Source of the DNA: Solirubrobacteraceae bacterium
Lineage (GTDB): Bacteria > Actinomycetota > Thermoleophilia > Solirubrobacterales > Solirubrobacteraceae
NCBI GenBank assembly: GCA_025935735.1
Contig: JAICUS010000120.1
Location: 1-12,516 of the forward strand
Direction: 5' to 3'
Length of the DNA stretch: 12,516 bases
The number at the start of each line of letters is the position of its first letter. Within the stretch, counting starts at the first letter, position 1. The notes below the pieces were generated by a model. The model did no database searches. It saw nothing but the letters and a program-made list of their open reading frames with translations, and had not been told where the DNA came from. Of the stretch, positions 1-6,577 are shown in pieces. A program made the translations under genes and the position numbers.

Positions 1-49
1 CCACCGCTCCGATCGCCGTACGCGGGTGTTCGACGCGATGGGGTCTTCA

Positions 50-937
50 ATGAGGCGAGTGGGGTTCATAGTCACGGCGATCTGCGCGGTCCTGACCGCG
101 CTGGCCCTCGCGCCCGCGGCGCGGGCGGACGGGAGCGCCCCCAGCGGGTGCGTCGACGGCTGGCACAGCCCGGCGGGCAAGACGCTGGATCTCGGCATCC
201 ACGCCAGCCCGGCGGACGGGGGGACGCTGGCGACCGCCACGATCACGCTCAACGGCACGACGGTCGCGAGCCGGCCGCTGCCCGCCGACACGCCCGGCTG
301 CACCGGGACCGACATCCAGAAGGCCGGCGTGCCGCTGGCCTTCGACACGCGGAGCTTCGCCGACGGCGTCTACCGCCTCGTCGTGACCGTGACGGACGCC
401 GACGGGATTTCCGCCGCCATCAAGGACGTCCCGAGCTTCGAGATCTTCAACCCCCCGCCCGGCTCGAGCTCGGCGACGCTGACCATCGGCAGCGGCGTCC
501 CGGCCCCGCCGCCGCAGGTCAACCCGGGCGGCGGCGTGCTCGGCGCCTCGGCCGGCGCGTGCGTGAAGCCGAAGCTCTCGATGCGGCTCAGCCAGAAGCC
601 GCTGCGCATCCGCAAGGGCGTGCCGGTGCTCGTCAAGGGCAAGCGCTACCGCTTCACCGGCCGGCTGACCTGCCTGGTCAACCACAGGCGCGTCTCGGCG
701 CCGAAGCGCACGAGGATCGAGCTGCGGCAGATCGTCCACGGCAAGTCGCACCTGAAGGGGCACGGCACGGTCGGGTCGCACGGCAAGATCGTCGTGCGCT
801 TCTCCGTCCCGCGCTCGCGCACGCTGGAGTTCCGCTTCATCACCACGGACAAGAAGGTGACCCGGGTCCGCATCAAGGTGCGGGTCGTGAAGGTCGCCGC
901 GCACAAGAAGCACCACAAGAGGCACGGGAAGGGCTGA
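50..937 (+). CDS. Secreted Ig-like/beta-sandwich protein with basic C-terminal tail
   Basis: Predicted 295-aa exported protein of unknown function. Residues 1-26 form a signal peptide: Arg-Arg, a hydrophobic core, then Ala-Arg-Ala before Asp27. About residues 40-132 look like an Ig/cadherin-like beta-sandwich, with the pattern 'FADGVYRLVVTVTDADG' at 103-119. A Pro/Gly-rich linker (about 135-168) leads to a second beta-rich module (about 172-280) full of Lys and Arg, then a His/Lys tail (HKKHHKRHGKG). Cys34, 84, 171 and 208 lie outside the signal peptide and could form two disulfides. I chose ATG 50 because the signal peptide begins there; GTG 26 and ATG 38 are in frame upstream and cannot be excluded. 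It lies 3 nt before the next secreted-protein gene, so the two are probably co-transcribed. The role is inferred only as extracellular or cell-wall associated; no catalytic motif is seen. Confidence 0.8.
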   Translation: MRRVGFIVTAICAVLTALALAPAARADGSAPSGCVDGWHSPAGKTLDLGIHASPADGGTLATATITLNGTTVASRPLPADTPGCTGTDIQKAGVPLAFDTRSFADGVYRLVVTVTDADGISAAIKDVPSFEIFNPPPGSSSATLTIGSGVPAPPPQVNPGGGVLGASAGACVKPKLSMRLSQKPLRIRKGVPVLVKGKRYRFTGRLTCLVNHRRVSAPKRTRIELRQIVHGKSHLKGHGTVGSHGKIVVRFSVPRSRTLEFRFITTDKKVTRVRIKVRVVKVAAHKKHHKRHGKG

Positions 938-940
938 GGA

Positions 941-1447
941 ATGAGGGTTGTGAAGATCCTGCTCGGGGCGGCGCTGGCCGCGGCGGTCGCGCCGGCGGCG
1001 GCGGCCCGCGCGCAGACGCCGCCGGTGGGCGGCGGGACCGGCGTCGGCGGCGTCGTGCCGAGCTATCTGGAGCTCATCCTGGGCAAGCCGACGTCGTCGT
1101 TCGCGAGCTTCCACAAGGCGCGGACGTACACGTCGAGCTTCCGGGCGATGGTCACCGCGACCGACAAGCCGACGCTGCTCACCCTGGCCGACGGCGACGC
1201 CACATCGGGCTCGCGGCTCGGCCGGCTGATGAGCGGGTCGCACCGGATGCCGCAGCCGCTGGAGGCGACCGTCGGGCGGGCGGCCTTCCAGGGGCTCGAC
1301 GCGTCGATCGACCCGCTGCTGGCGACCTACTCCGGCGCGGTGTCGCGCAAGACCACCACGGTCAAGCTGCGCCAGAAGGTCCGCGGCAAGGCCACGGGCA
1401 CCTACCACAAGATCATCTTGGTCACGCTCTCCTCGCAGACGCCCTAG
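941..1447 (+). CDS. Small secreted beta-rich protein (possible WxL-like surface domain)
   Basis: Predicted 168-aa exported protein. The signal peptide covers about residues 1-24 (Ala-Arg-Ala before Gln25), followed by a short Gly-rich linker and one compact beta-rich domain (about 38-168). The order of elements, 'SYLELILG', 'SFASFHKARTYTSSFRAMVTAT', a short DGDATSG turn, 'PQPLEA', 'GTYHKIILVTLSSQTP', resembles small surface domains that recur in actinobacterial secreted proteins, and loosely WxL-type domains. There is no tryptophan at all, so it cannot carry a genuine WxL motif. ATG 941 sits 3 nt after the previous stop, and 55 nt separate it from the next exported-protein gene. A structural, non-enzymatic surface role is inferred from its neighbours; the exact function is unknown. 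Confidence 0.78.
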   Translation: MRVVKILLGAALAAAVAPAAAARAQTPPVGGGTGVGGVVPSYLELILGKPTSSFASFHKARTYTSSFRAMVTATDKPTLLTLADGDATSGSRLGRLMSGSHRMPQPLEATVGRAAFQGLDASIDPLLATYSGAVSRKTTTVKLRQKVRGKATGTYHKIILVTLSSQTP

Positions 1448-1485
1448 CGCGCGAGCCCGAGCACGACGGACACAGCAGGCAGCAC

Positions 1486-1494
1486 AAAAGGAGA
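1486..1494 (+). promoter_or_regulatory. Shine-Dalgarno site that fixes the GTG start at 1503
   Basis: AAAAGGAGA, with GGAG at 1490-1493, lies 9 nt before GTG 1503. It is a strong site in an A-rich patch unusual for this sequence, and it supports the GTG start for the following gene. Confidence 0.7.
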
Positions 1495-1502
1495 CAGGAA
1501 CA

Positions 1503-2306
1503 GTGGAGTTGGCAAGGAGTCGGCGCGTCGCCGGCGCGGCTGTCCTCGCGGTCGCGGGCGTCGCGACAGGAGCGGTGATCGCGCACGCGGACAGCCGGGC
1601 GCCCGTCGCGCGGGCGGCGGCCAACGGCGGCGTGTCGCTGCGGCCGGACACCGTCGAGCACGTCGCCTCGAAGGGCCGTGCCGGGTTCGTGACGATCAAG
1701 AACACCACCAACGGCACGCTCAAGATGCGCGTGACCGTGCGGCCGTGGTCGCAGAACCGGTTCAGCGGCAACGTCGCCCCGAACTACCGGGCGAACCTCA
1801 CCCCGTACGTCAAGGCGAGCAGGATGAGCTTCCGCCTGCGGGCCCACAGGTCCAAGCGGATGTCCATCCGCGTGCGCCGCACGCCGCCGCACGGCTCGCT
1901 CTACGCCGCGCTGGAGGTGTTCGGCAAGCAGGTGCACAAGAAGGCGCGCAACGGGATCATCCCGCAGTACCGGATCGTCGGCCGCGTGCGGCTGAACCCG
2001 AAGCACCGCCGCCCGGCCGCGCGCATCGGCACCGCGAACCTGATCGGCCGCGGCAAGGGCCGCACGCTGATCCTGCAGGTGCGCAACACCGGCAACACGC
2101 TCGACGCGGTCTCCGGCACGGCGAACATCACCGGCCCGATGACCAAGACCGTCAACCTGACGCCGGCCACCATCGTGCCCGGCCAGACCGTGTTCGTGAA
2201 GGCGCTCAACGTCAGCCGGATGAAGCGCGGCTTCTACCACGTGCAGTTCAACCTGACGCAGGGCACGCGCCACTACACGGCCAGGCGCATCTTCCGGCTG
2301 CGCTAG
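1503..2306 (+). CDS. Secreted two-domain beta-sandwich protein, DUF916/WxL-interacting-protein-like
   Basis: Predicted 267-aa exported protein. Residues 1-29 are a signal peptide ending Ala-His-Ala. Domain 1 (about 42-165) has the pattern of DUF916-type and chaperone-like Ig folds: 'GRAGFVTIKNTTNGTLKMRV' (59-78), Trp82, a basic strand pair around 107-125, then 'PPHGSLYAALEVFGK' (128-142). Domain 2 (about 172-267) is another Ig-like sandwich ('TLILQVRNTGNTLDAVSGTA'). In Firmicutes, DUF916 proteins partner WxL proteins at the cell wall, but they normally end in a membrane anchor. Here there is no C-terminal hydrophobic segment, so the protein would be secreted or held by partners. It is very rich in Arg and Lys. 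The gene follows two other exported-protein genes in the same direction and has a strong Shine-Dalgarno site. Family assignment is pattern-based and tentative; export is well supported. Confidence 0.78.
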   Translation: MELARSRRVAGAAVLAVAGVATGAVIAHADSRAPVARAAANGGVSLRPDTVEHVASKGRAGFVTIKNTTNGTLKMRVTVRPWSQNRFSGNVAPNYRANLTPYVKASRMSFRLRAHRSKRMSIRVRRTPPHGSLYAALEVFGKQVHKKARNGIIPQYRIVGRVRLNPKHRRPAARIGTANLIGRGKGRTLILQVRNTGNTLDAVSGTANITGPMTKTVNLTPATIVPGQTVFVKALNVSRMKRGFYHVQFNLTQGTRHYTARRIFRLR

Positions 2307-2319
2307 TGGCGCAGGAACT

Positions 2320-2348
2320 CCGGCCGCGGCTCGACGGGCCGCGGCCGG
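2320..2348 (+). terminator. GC-rich hairpin after the secreted-protein cluster
   Basis: CCGGCCGCGG (2320-2329) and CCGCGGCCGG (2339-2348) form a perfect 10-bp stem with a 9-nt loop, 14 nt after the stop at 2306. There is no T-tract. Such stems may end or stabilise transcripts in GC-rich actinobacteria; termination is inferred. Confidence 0.45.
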
Positions 2349-2394
2349 CCGACGTGGTGGCCCTGGGGCGAGCCTGTGGGTGCGCCACCCGCGA

Positions 2395-2485
2395 CGGCCG
2401 CTTGTGCGGCCGCCGCGGCGGATGGTGTCCATCCGGCCAGTTCTTTGACCATGCCCGGCGTGGCGCAGAGCTAAGAGCCGCCACG
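2395..2485 (+). other. Series of small hairpins in a gene-free gap
   Basis: The 222-bp gap 2307-2528 holds no convincing gene. Besides the stem at 2320-2348 it has three perfect stems: 2395-2401/2406-2412 (7 bp, loop TTGT), 2419-2425/2429-2435 (7 bp, loop TGT) and 2459-2465/2479-2485 (7 bp, 13-nt loop). They precede the sigma-factor gene. This could be a structured leader or simply chance pairing in GC-rich DNA. No known riboswitch consensus was recognised. Confidence 0.35.
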
Positions 2486-2528
2486 GCGGCGCGTGTGACA
2501 TAGGCTTGGGGCCCCCGCCCCGCCGGCC

Positions 2529-3125
2529 GTGTACCCGCGCCTTCACCTCTCCCGCCGCTCCGGCTGCCTGCTCCGCGAGTCTCGCGCGGACCCGGATGCC
2601 TTCGCGGACTTCTACGACGCCTACGCGGAGCGGGTGCTCCTGTACTTCGCCCGCCGCGTCTTGGACGTCGACACCGCGTTCGACATGCTGTCGGAGACGT
2701 TCGCCAAGGCGCTCGAGCGCCGCCACCAGTTCCGCGGGCAGACGGCCGAGGAGGAGCAGGGCTGGCTGTTCTCGATCGCCCGCAGCGAGCTGTCGCACTT
2801 CTGGCGCGACGGCCGGGTGGAGCGCTCGGCGCTCGCCCGTCTCGGCGTGCCCGTGCCGGGGCTCAGCGACCCCGAGATCGAGCGCATCGAGCAGCTCGCG
2901 GGGCTGAGCGCGCTGGCGGCGCCGCTGGCCGACGCGATGGCCTCGCTGCCCGAGGAGCAGCGCCGGGCCGTCGAGCTGCGGGTCATCGACGAGTGCGGCT
3001 ACGCCGACGTCGCCGTGGTGCTCGGGGTCAGCGAGCAGACCGCCCGGTCCCGCGTCTCGCGCGGGCTGCGAGCCCTGGCGTGCCGGCTGCCCGAGCCGGC
3101 GGCGATGCTGGAGGACGCGGCATGA
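2529..3125 (+). CDS. ECF-type RNA polymerase sigma factor
   Basis: 198-aa sigma-70 family protein of the extracytoplasmic-function type; it would direct RNA polymerase to a small regulon. Region 2 spans about 22-95 ('DPDAFADFYDAYAERVLLYFARR', then 'TAFDMLSETFAKALE' and 'GWLFSIARSELSHFWRDGRVE', the core-binding and -10-reading helices). Region 4 spans about 131-187 ('MASLPEEQRRAVELRVIDECGYADVAVVLGVSEQTARSRVSRGLRAL', with the -35-reading helix-turn-helix at about 157-180). The length is normal for the family and no extra C-terminal domain is present. GTG 2529 is the likely start but has no clear Shine-Dalgarno site, so the first about 15 residues are uncertain. The stop overlaps the next start as ATGA, so the next gene is translationally coupled and is the expected anti-sigma partner. 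The regulon cannot be read from this window. Confidence 0.9.
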   Translation: MYPRLHLSRRSGCLLRESRADPDAFADFYDAYAERVLLYFARRVLDVDTAFDMLSETFAKALERRHQFRGQTAEEEQGWLFSIARSELSHFWRDGRVERSALARLGVPVPGLSDPEIERIEQLAGLSALAAPLADAMASLPEEQRRAVELRVIDECGYADVAVVLGVSEQTARSRVSRGLRALACRLPEPAAMLEDAA

Positions 3126-3766
3126 GCCAGGCGCCCGAGCAGCGGCTCCCGGCGCTCGACGAGCTGCGCGAGCGCCTGCGCGCGGCCGCGCACCGCGAGC
3201 TGGCCGCAGCCGTGCCGCGCCGCCGGCGCCGCCGCCGCCGGCGGGTCGCCGGGCTGCTGGCCGCCGGCGTGCTCGTCGCCGCGGGCGCGGCCGGCGCGGC
3301 CCAGCTGATCTCCACCGGCGAGCCCGTGCGCGACGCCCGGGAGGGCATCCTCGCCGGCTTCCGGCCCGGACCGGGGCCGTCGCAGCTGCCGCTGATCGCA
3401 CGCGACCCGGGCGGCGGGCCGGCCTGGGGCGTGCGCGTCTACACCGCCCGCAACGGCGACCGCTGCGCGGTCGCCGGCGTGGTCAACGGCGCGGCCCTCG
3501 GGCAGCTGAGCGGCGGCCGCTTCCACCCGTACCCCGACGCCTACGCCGGCGCCTGCGGCCACCCTGGGCACCCGTTCGGCAACGCGCAACTGGACCGCGG
3601 CCGCACGCTGGTGTACGGGATCGCCCGCCCGGGGGCGCGGCGCGTGACGATCGCGGTCGGCGGCGGCCGGCCGAACCCGGTGCCGACCGGCCGCGGCGGC
3701 GCGTTCCTGGCCGTCTACCGCGGCGAGGTCCTGGCCCGGGACCTGAAGATCGACTACAGCGGATAG
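3122..3766 (+). CDS. Single-pass membrane protein, candidate anti-sigma factor
   Basis: 214-aa protein. A short N-terminal cytoplasmic part (1-32) with an amphipathic helix ('ALDELRERLRAAAHRELAAA') is followed by nine consecutive arginines (33-41) and one hydrophobic segment (about 42-62). The remaining about 150 residues should be outside the membrane: Gly/Pro-rich, beta-prone, with Cys115 and Cys145 able to pair. The arginines give a strong N-in orientation. The layout (short cytosolic part, one helix, outer sensor domain) and the ATGA overlap with the sigma gene are typical of anti-sigma factors. The HxxxCxxC zinc motif of the ZAS class is absent, and the cytosolic part is shorter than most anti-sigma domains. 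The role therefore rests mainly on context. The stop codon lies inside a long inverted repeat. Confidence 0.75.
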   Translation: MSQAPEQRLPALDELRERLRAAAHRELAAAVPRRRRRRRRRVAGLLAAGVLVAAGAAGAAQLISTGEPVRDAREGILAGFRPGPGPSQLPLIARDPGGGPAWGVRVYTARNGDRCAVAGVVNGAALGQLSGGRFHPYPDAYAGACGHPGHPFGNAQLDRGRTLVYGIARPGARRVTIAVGGGRPNPVPTGRGGAFLAVYRGEVLARDLKIDYSG

Positions 3767-3839
3767 CACCGGCGCCCGGAATACGCCGGGTTCTCGCGGG
3801 CCGCGAGGCGACCCGCCGTATTCGCGGCCGCCGGTGCTA
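3764..3839. terminator. Long inverted repeat between convergent genes, likely bidirectional terminator
   Basis: A 76-nt imperfect palindrome. The outer arms TAGCACCGGCG (3764-3774) and CGCCGGTGCTA (3829-3839) match perfectly, and the inner arms continue with GAATACGCC (3779-3787) opposite GCCGTATTC (3815-3823), with few mismatches. The first and last three bases are the TAG stop codons of the two flanking convergent genes, one per strand. The transcript of either strand would fold into a long stem, so it probably ends both transcripts. There are no T-tracts. Confidence 0.7.
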
Positions 3840-5114
3840 GGCGACCGCGTGCAGCGGGGCGCCGAACCCCGCGCTCACAGCGATCGCGGCGGCCTCTCCG
3901 CGCGAGGCGGCGCCGAGCTTGGCCAGCACGTTGGCCACGTGGAACTTGACCGTGTTCTCCGAGATGCCCAGGGTGGCGGCGATCTGGCGGTTGCGGCGGC
4001 CGCGCACGAGCTGGCCGAGCACCTCGACCTCGCGCGGGTTCAGCGCGTCCAGCGGGCCGGCGGGAACGGCGGTGTCGCGCACCGGGCCCAGCGGCAGCCG
4101 CGCGTGCACGTGCGAGCCCCAGCCGGGCACGCTCTCCACCCGCAGCTCGCCGTCCACCGCCCGCGCGCGGGCGGTCAGCGCGTGCAGCGCGAGGCCCTCT
4201 TCGGCGAGCCGGCCCGGGCCGTCGTCGCGCACGCTGACCCGCAGCTCGTCGCCGTCCTGCTCCCACGCGACCCGGATGCGGCCCACGTCCGCCTGCTGCT
4301 CGAGCATGGTCACGACCGCGCCGCGCACGATCGCCCGCGCGGCCTGGGCGACCGTTCCCGGCAGCGTGCCGTCGGCGGCCGCGGGCGGGGCGAACTCCAG
4401 CTCGGCCGAGCTGTAGCGCACGAGCGGGCGCAGCTCGTCGCGCAGCAGCGCGAACGCCTGCGTGGCGGGCTCGTCGGTCAGCTCGCGCTCGCGCCGGGCG
4501 GCCGAGCGCAGCTCGACCAGGGCGGAGGCGGCGAGGTCGGTGGCGGCCCGGCGGGCGGCGCGGTCGTCGAGGTCGCGGGCGCGCAGCGTGCCCAGCAGGG
4601 CGGCCAGCGCGGCGGCGTGCGCCTCGGTGAGCTCGGCGGTGACGCGGGCGCGCTCGCTCGCGGCCTGGCGGGAAGCGGCCAGCGCGGTCGGCTCGGCCTC
4701 CTCGATCGCGTGGCCCATCCGCTCGGCGGCCACGGTCCACAGCCGCTGCACGAGCCCGACGGTCTCCGGGTCCGGCTCGGCGCCGTCGGGCAGCACGAGC
4801 ACGAGCAGCGAGCCCGCGCCGGCCGCGACGGCCAGGACGGGGCGCTCCTCGCCGGCCACGACAGCGGCGCCGCGCCAGGCTTCGCCCACCCGCACGGTGG
4901 CGGCGAGCCGCGCGAGGTCGGCGCTGGTGATCCGCTCGGCCACGCCGGATTCGCCGTGCACGGTCATCGGCGAGCGCGCGCACGCGCCCGCGAGCACGGC
5001 CGCGGCCCGGTGCGGCAGCACGCCGCTCAGCGCCGTGGATATGCGCCGCGTGGCATCCTCGGGCGGCGCCGCGAAGACGTCGATCAGGGCATCGAGGGCC
5101 TGGGTCGCTTGCAC
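3837..5114 (-). CDS. LuxR-type regulator with degenerate histidine-kinase core
   Basis: 425-aa predicted cytosolic transcription regulator. Residues about 1-140 are a GAF-like sensory region. About 150-210 resembles the HisKA_3 dimerisation helix: the ERxR motif is present (E154-R157), but the usual 'ELHD' reads E161-L-T-E164, so the phospho-accepting His is missing. About 250-342 is an HATPase_c-like fold with the G1 box DDGPG (297-301) and the end 'GELRVESVPGWGSHVHARLPL', but the N-box Asn is replaced ('GAVVTMLEQQ', about 265-274). About 356-416 is a LuxR/GerE helix-turn-helix ('LNPREVEVLGQLV', 'IAATLGISENTVKFHVANVLAKL'). Sensing and DNA binding are thus in one chain without phosphotransfer. 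GTG 5114 is chosen because the frame upstream of it is non-homologous and overlaps the promoter zone and the divergent gene; TTG 5120 is an alternative. It is divergent from the YceI operon and may regulate it. Confidence 0.85.
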   Translation of the reverse strand: MQATQALDALIDVFAAPPEDATRRISTALSGVLPHRAAAVLAGACARSPMTVHGESGVAERITSADLARLAATVRVGEAWRGAAVVAGEERPVLAVAAGAGSLLVLVLPDGAEPDPETVGLVQRLWTVAAERMGHAIEEAEPTALAASRQAASERARVTAELTEAHAAALAALLGTLRARDLDDRAARRAATDLAASALVELRSAARRERELTDEPATQAFALLRDELRPLVRYSSAELEFAPPAAADGTLPGTVAQAARAIVRGAVVTMLEQQADVGRIRVAWEQDGDELRVSVRDDGPGRLAEEGLALHALTARARAVDGELRVESVPGWGSHVHARLPLGPVRDTAVPAGPLDALNPREVEVLGQLVRGRRNRQIAATLGISENTVKFHVANVLAKLGAASRGEAAAIAVSAGFGAPLHAVA

Positions 5115-5121
5115 GCTCAAA

Positions 5122-5127
5122 AGGATA
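5122..5127 (-). promoter_or_regulatory. Candidate -10 box for the LuxR-type gene (leaderless)
   Basis: TATCCT on the minus strand ends 7 nt before GTG 5114, which would put the transcript start at or next to the start codon. No Shine-Dalgarno site is visible there, in keeping with a leaderless mRNA. No good -35 box was found. Confidence 0.4.
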
Positions 5128-5144
5128 GTGCGCCGGGTGGGTGG

Positions 5145-5167
5145 GCCGTATTCCCCATTCGGATGGG
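5145..5167. promoter_or_regulatory. Possible operator: GCCGTATTC followed by a CCCAT-TCGG-ATGGG inverted repeat
   Basis: In the 141-bp divergent gap between the LuxR-type gene and the YceI gene, GCCGTATTC (5145-5153) abuts an inverted repeat, CCCAT (5154-5158) and ATGGG (5163-5167). GCCGTATTC also occurs at 3815-3823, at the other end of the LuxR-type gene. An operator for that regulator is a reasonable guess but is not shown by the sequence. Confidence 0.35.
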
Positions 5168-5243
5168 TAGGTCGGGCCACCCGAACTCGCGGGTGCATCT
5201 CGTCGCTCGGCGCGCCACTATGTTGCGCGGTCAACCACCTTCC

Positions 5244-5249
5244 AGGAGG
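5244..5249 (+). promoter_or_regulatory. Shine-Dalgarno site of the YceI gene
   Basis: AGGAGG, a perfect anti-16S match, ends 6 nt before GTG 5256 and fixes that start. A weak -10-like TATGTT lies upstream at 5219-5224. Confidence 0.75.
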
Positions 5250-5255
5250 CAAGCT

Positions 5256-5804
5256 GTGAGCGCCATCAAGACTTCCGTCCCGACCGGGACCTGGGTCGCC
5301 GACAAGGCTCATTCCCGCGTCGAGTTCGCCATCAAGCACATGGGCATCGCCACCGTCCGCGGCAGCTTCGGCGATTTCGCGGGCACGCTGGAGATCGGCG
5401 AGAACGGCGCGCGGGCGTTCGGCACGGTCGAGGTCGCGTCGATCACCACCGGCGAGGAGGCGCGCGACAACCACCTCAAGTCCGCCGACTTCTTCGACGC
5501 CGAGAACATCCCGCAGATCCAGTTCGAGTCGACGAGCATCGAGCCGCTCGACGACGAGGAGTTCCGCATCACCGGCAACCTGACGATGCACGGCATCACC
5601 AAGGAGGTCGTGCTGCACGCCGAGTACCAGGGCACCGACATCGACCCGTGGGGCGGCACCCGCATCGGCCTCGAGGTCACCGGCCAGATCAACCGCTCCG
5701 ACTGGGACATGAAGTTCAACCAGATGCTCGGCAGCGGCAACATGATGGTCGCCGACAAGGTCAAGCTGGAGATCGACGTCTCCGCGGTCAAGCAGGAGGC
5801 GTAG
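5256..5804 (+). CDS. YceI-family lipid-binding-like protein
   Basis: 182-aa YceI-like domain protein, nearly all one lipocalin-like beta-barrel. Family features visible: 'GTWVADKAHSRVEFAIKHMGIATVRGSFGDFAGTL' at about 11-45, 'GTVEVASITTGEEARDNHLKSADFFD' at 56-81, 'PQIQFEST' at 86-93, 'ITGNLTMHGITKEVVL' at 105-120 and 'RSDWDMKFN' at 147-155. Family members bind polyisoprenoids or other long amphiphiles. There is no signal peptide, so this is a cytoplasmic version, unlike the periplasmic E. coli protein. The start is set by a perfect Shine-Dalgarno site. The stop overlaps the next GTG by one base, so it is the first gene of a coupled operon with two VOC proteins. A role in carrying or protecting a lipophilic or quinone-like compound handled by those proteins is inference. 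Confidence 0.92.
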   Translation: MSAIKTSVPTGTWVADKAHSRVEFAIKHMGIATVRGSFGDFAGTLEIGENGARAFGTVEVASITTGEEARDNHLKSADFFDAENIPQIQFESTSIEPLDDEEFRITGNLTMHGITKEVVLHAEYQGTDIDPWGGTRIGLEVTGQINRSDWDMKFNQMLGSGNMMVADKVKLEIDVSAVKQEA

Positions 5805-6577
5805 TGCGGCTGGGGGCGACCCACCTCACGGTGACGGACCTCGACCGCTCGGTCGCGTTCTACCAGGACGCGATCGGGCTCCGGGTCCACCGCCGCGACG
5901 ACGGGGTGGCCGCCCTCGGCACCGGCGCCGACGACGTGCTGGTGCTCACCGAGCAGCCCGGCGCCCGGCCTCCCGGGCGCCACGCGGGCCTCTACCACGT
6001 CGCGCTGCTCTACCCCTCGCGCGAGGAGCTCGCGCAGGCGCTGCACCGGGTCGTGGCCACGCGCTCGCCGGTGGAGGGGATGTCCGACCACGGCACGCAC
6101 GAGGCGATCTACCTGCCCGACCCGGACGGCAACGGGCTCGAGCTCGCGGCCGACCGGCCGCGTGACGAGTGGCCCGAGCTGACCGCCTACGGGATCGGCC
6201 CGCAGCCGCTGGACGTGCGGGACCTGTCTGCGCAGGCCGGCGAGCCGCGCCGGCAGGCGGAGGGCGTGCGGACGGGCCACCTGCACCTGCACGTCGCCGA
6301 CATCGACGCGGCGCGCGAGTTCTACCGCGACGTCGTCGGCTTGGATGTGATGACCGAGATGCCGACGGCCGTGTTCCTGGCGCACGACGGCTACCACCAT
6401 CACGTGGCCGTCAACGTGTGGCGCGGGCGCGGCGTGCCGCCGGCGCCGGAGGTTGCCGTGGGGCTGCGCCACTGGACGATCGAGCTCTCCGACGGCGACG
6501 ACTTCGCCGCGCGCGAGGGCCTGCTGCGCGACCCGTCCGGCAACGCCGTCCTGCTGACGAGAGGAGACGAGTCGTGA
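5804..6577 (+). CDS. Two-module VOC-family protein (CatE-like dioxygenase/glyoxalase)
   Basis: 257-aa protein with two vicinal-oxygen-chelate modules. The N-terminal module (about 4-119) has the likely metal ligands His7 ('THLTVTDLD'), His65 ('GLYHVALLYPSR') and Glu113 ('DPDGNGLEL'). The C-terminal module (about 156-253) has His161 and His223, but Leu250 stands where the third ligand Glu would be ('DPSGNAVLL'). The 'GYHHHVAVNVW' stretch (196-206) and 'DHGTHEAIYLPDPDGNGLEL' (95-114) are typical of CatE-type catechol 2,3-dioxygenase-like proteins. Extradiol cleavage of a catechol is plausible, but the substrate cannot be read. The metal site is more likely in the first module. GTG 5804 overlaps the YceI stop by one base and has AGGAGG at 5794-5799. 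It overlaps the next gene by 4 nt. Confidence 0.88.
   Translation: MRLGATHLTVTDLDRSVAFYQDAIGLRVHRRDDGVAALGTGADDVLVLTEQPGARPPGRHAGLYHVALLYPSREELAQALHRVVATRSPVEGMSDHGTHEAIYLPDPDGNGLELAADRPRDEWPELTAYGIGPQPLDVRDLSAQAGEPRRQAEGVRTGHLHLHVADIDAAREFYRDVVGLDVMTEMPTAVFLAHDGYHHHVAVNVWRGRGVPPAPEVAVGLRHWTIELSDGDDFAAREGLLRDPSGNAVLLTRGDES

Noticed and set aside
941..1447. True WxL-domain protein
   Set aside because: No tryptophan in the protein; only the overall pattern and the neighbouring DUF916-like gene are suggestive.
2451..2474. Seven-codon reading frame in the gap before the sigma gene
   Set aside because: Too short, no Shine-Dalgarno site, and it overlaps a hairpin; no reason to call it a leader peptide.
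47..3769. Long open frames antisense to the secreted-protein and sigma genes (for example 47-1771, 1422-3401, 2999-3769, minus strand)
   Set aside because: Their translations are low-complexity, Arg/Ala/Gly-rich strings with no family motifs; they arise because stop codons are rare at this GC content.
5115..5618. Upstream extension of the LuxR-type frame to 5618
   Set aside because: The extension lies antisense to the YceI gene and across the divergent promoter zone, and has no domain-like sequence; GTG 5114 is the plausible start.
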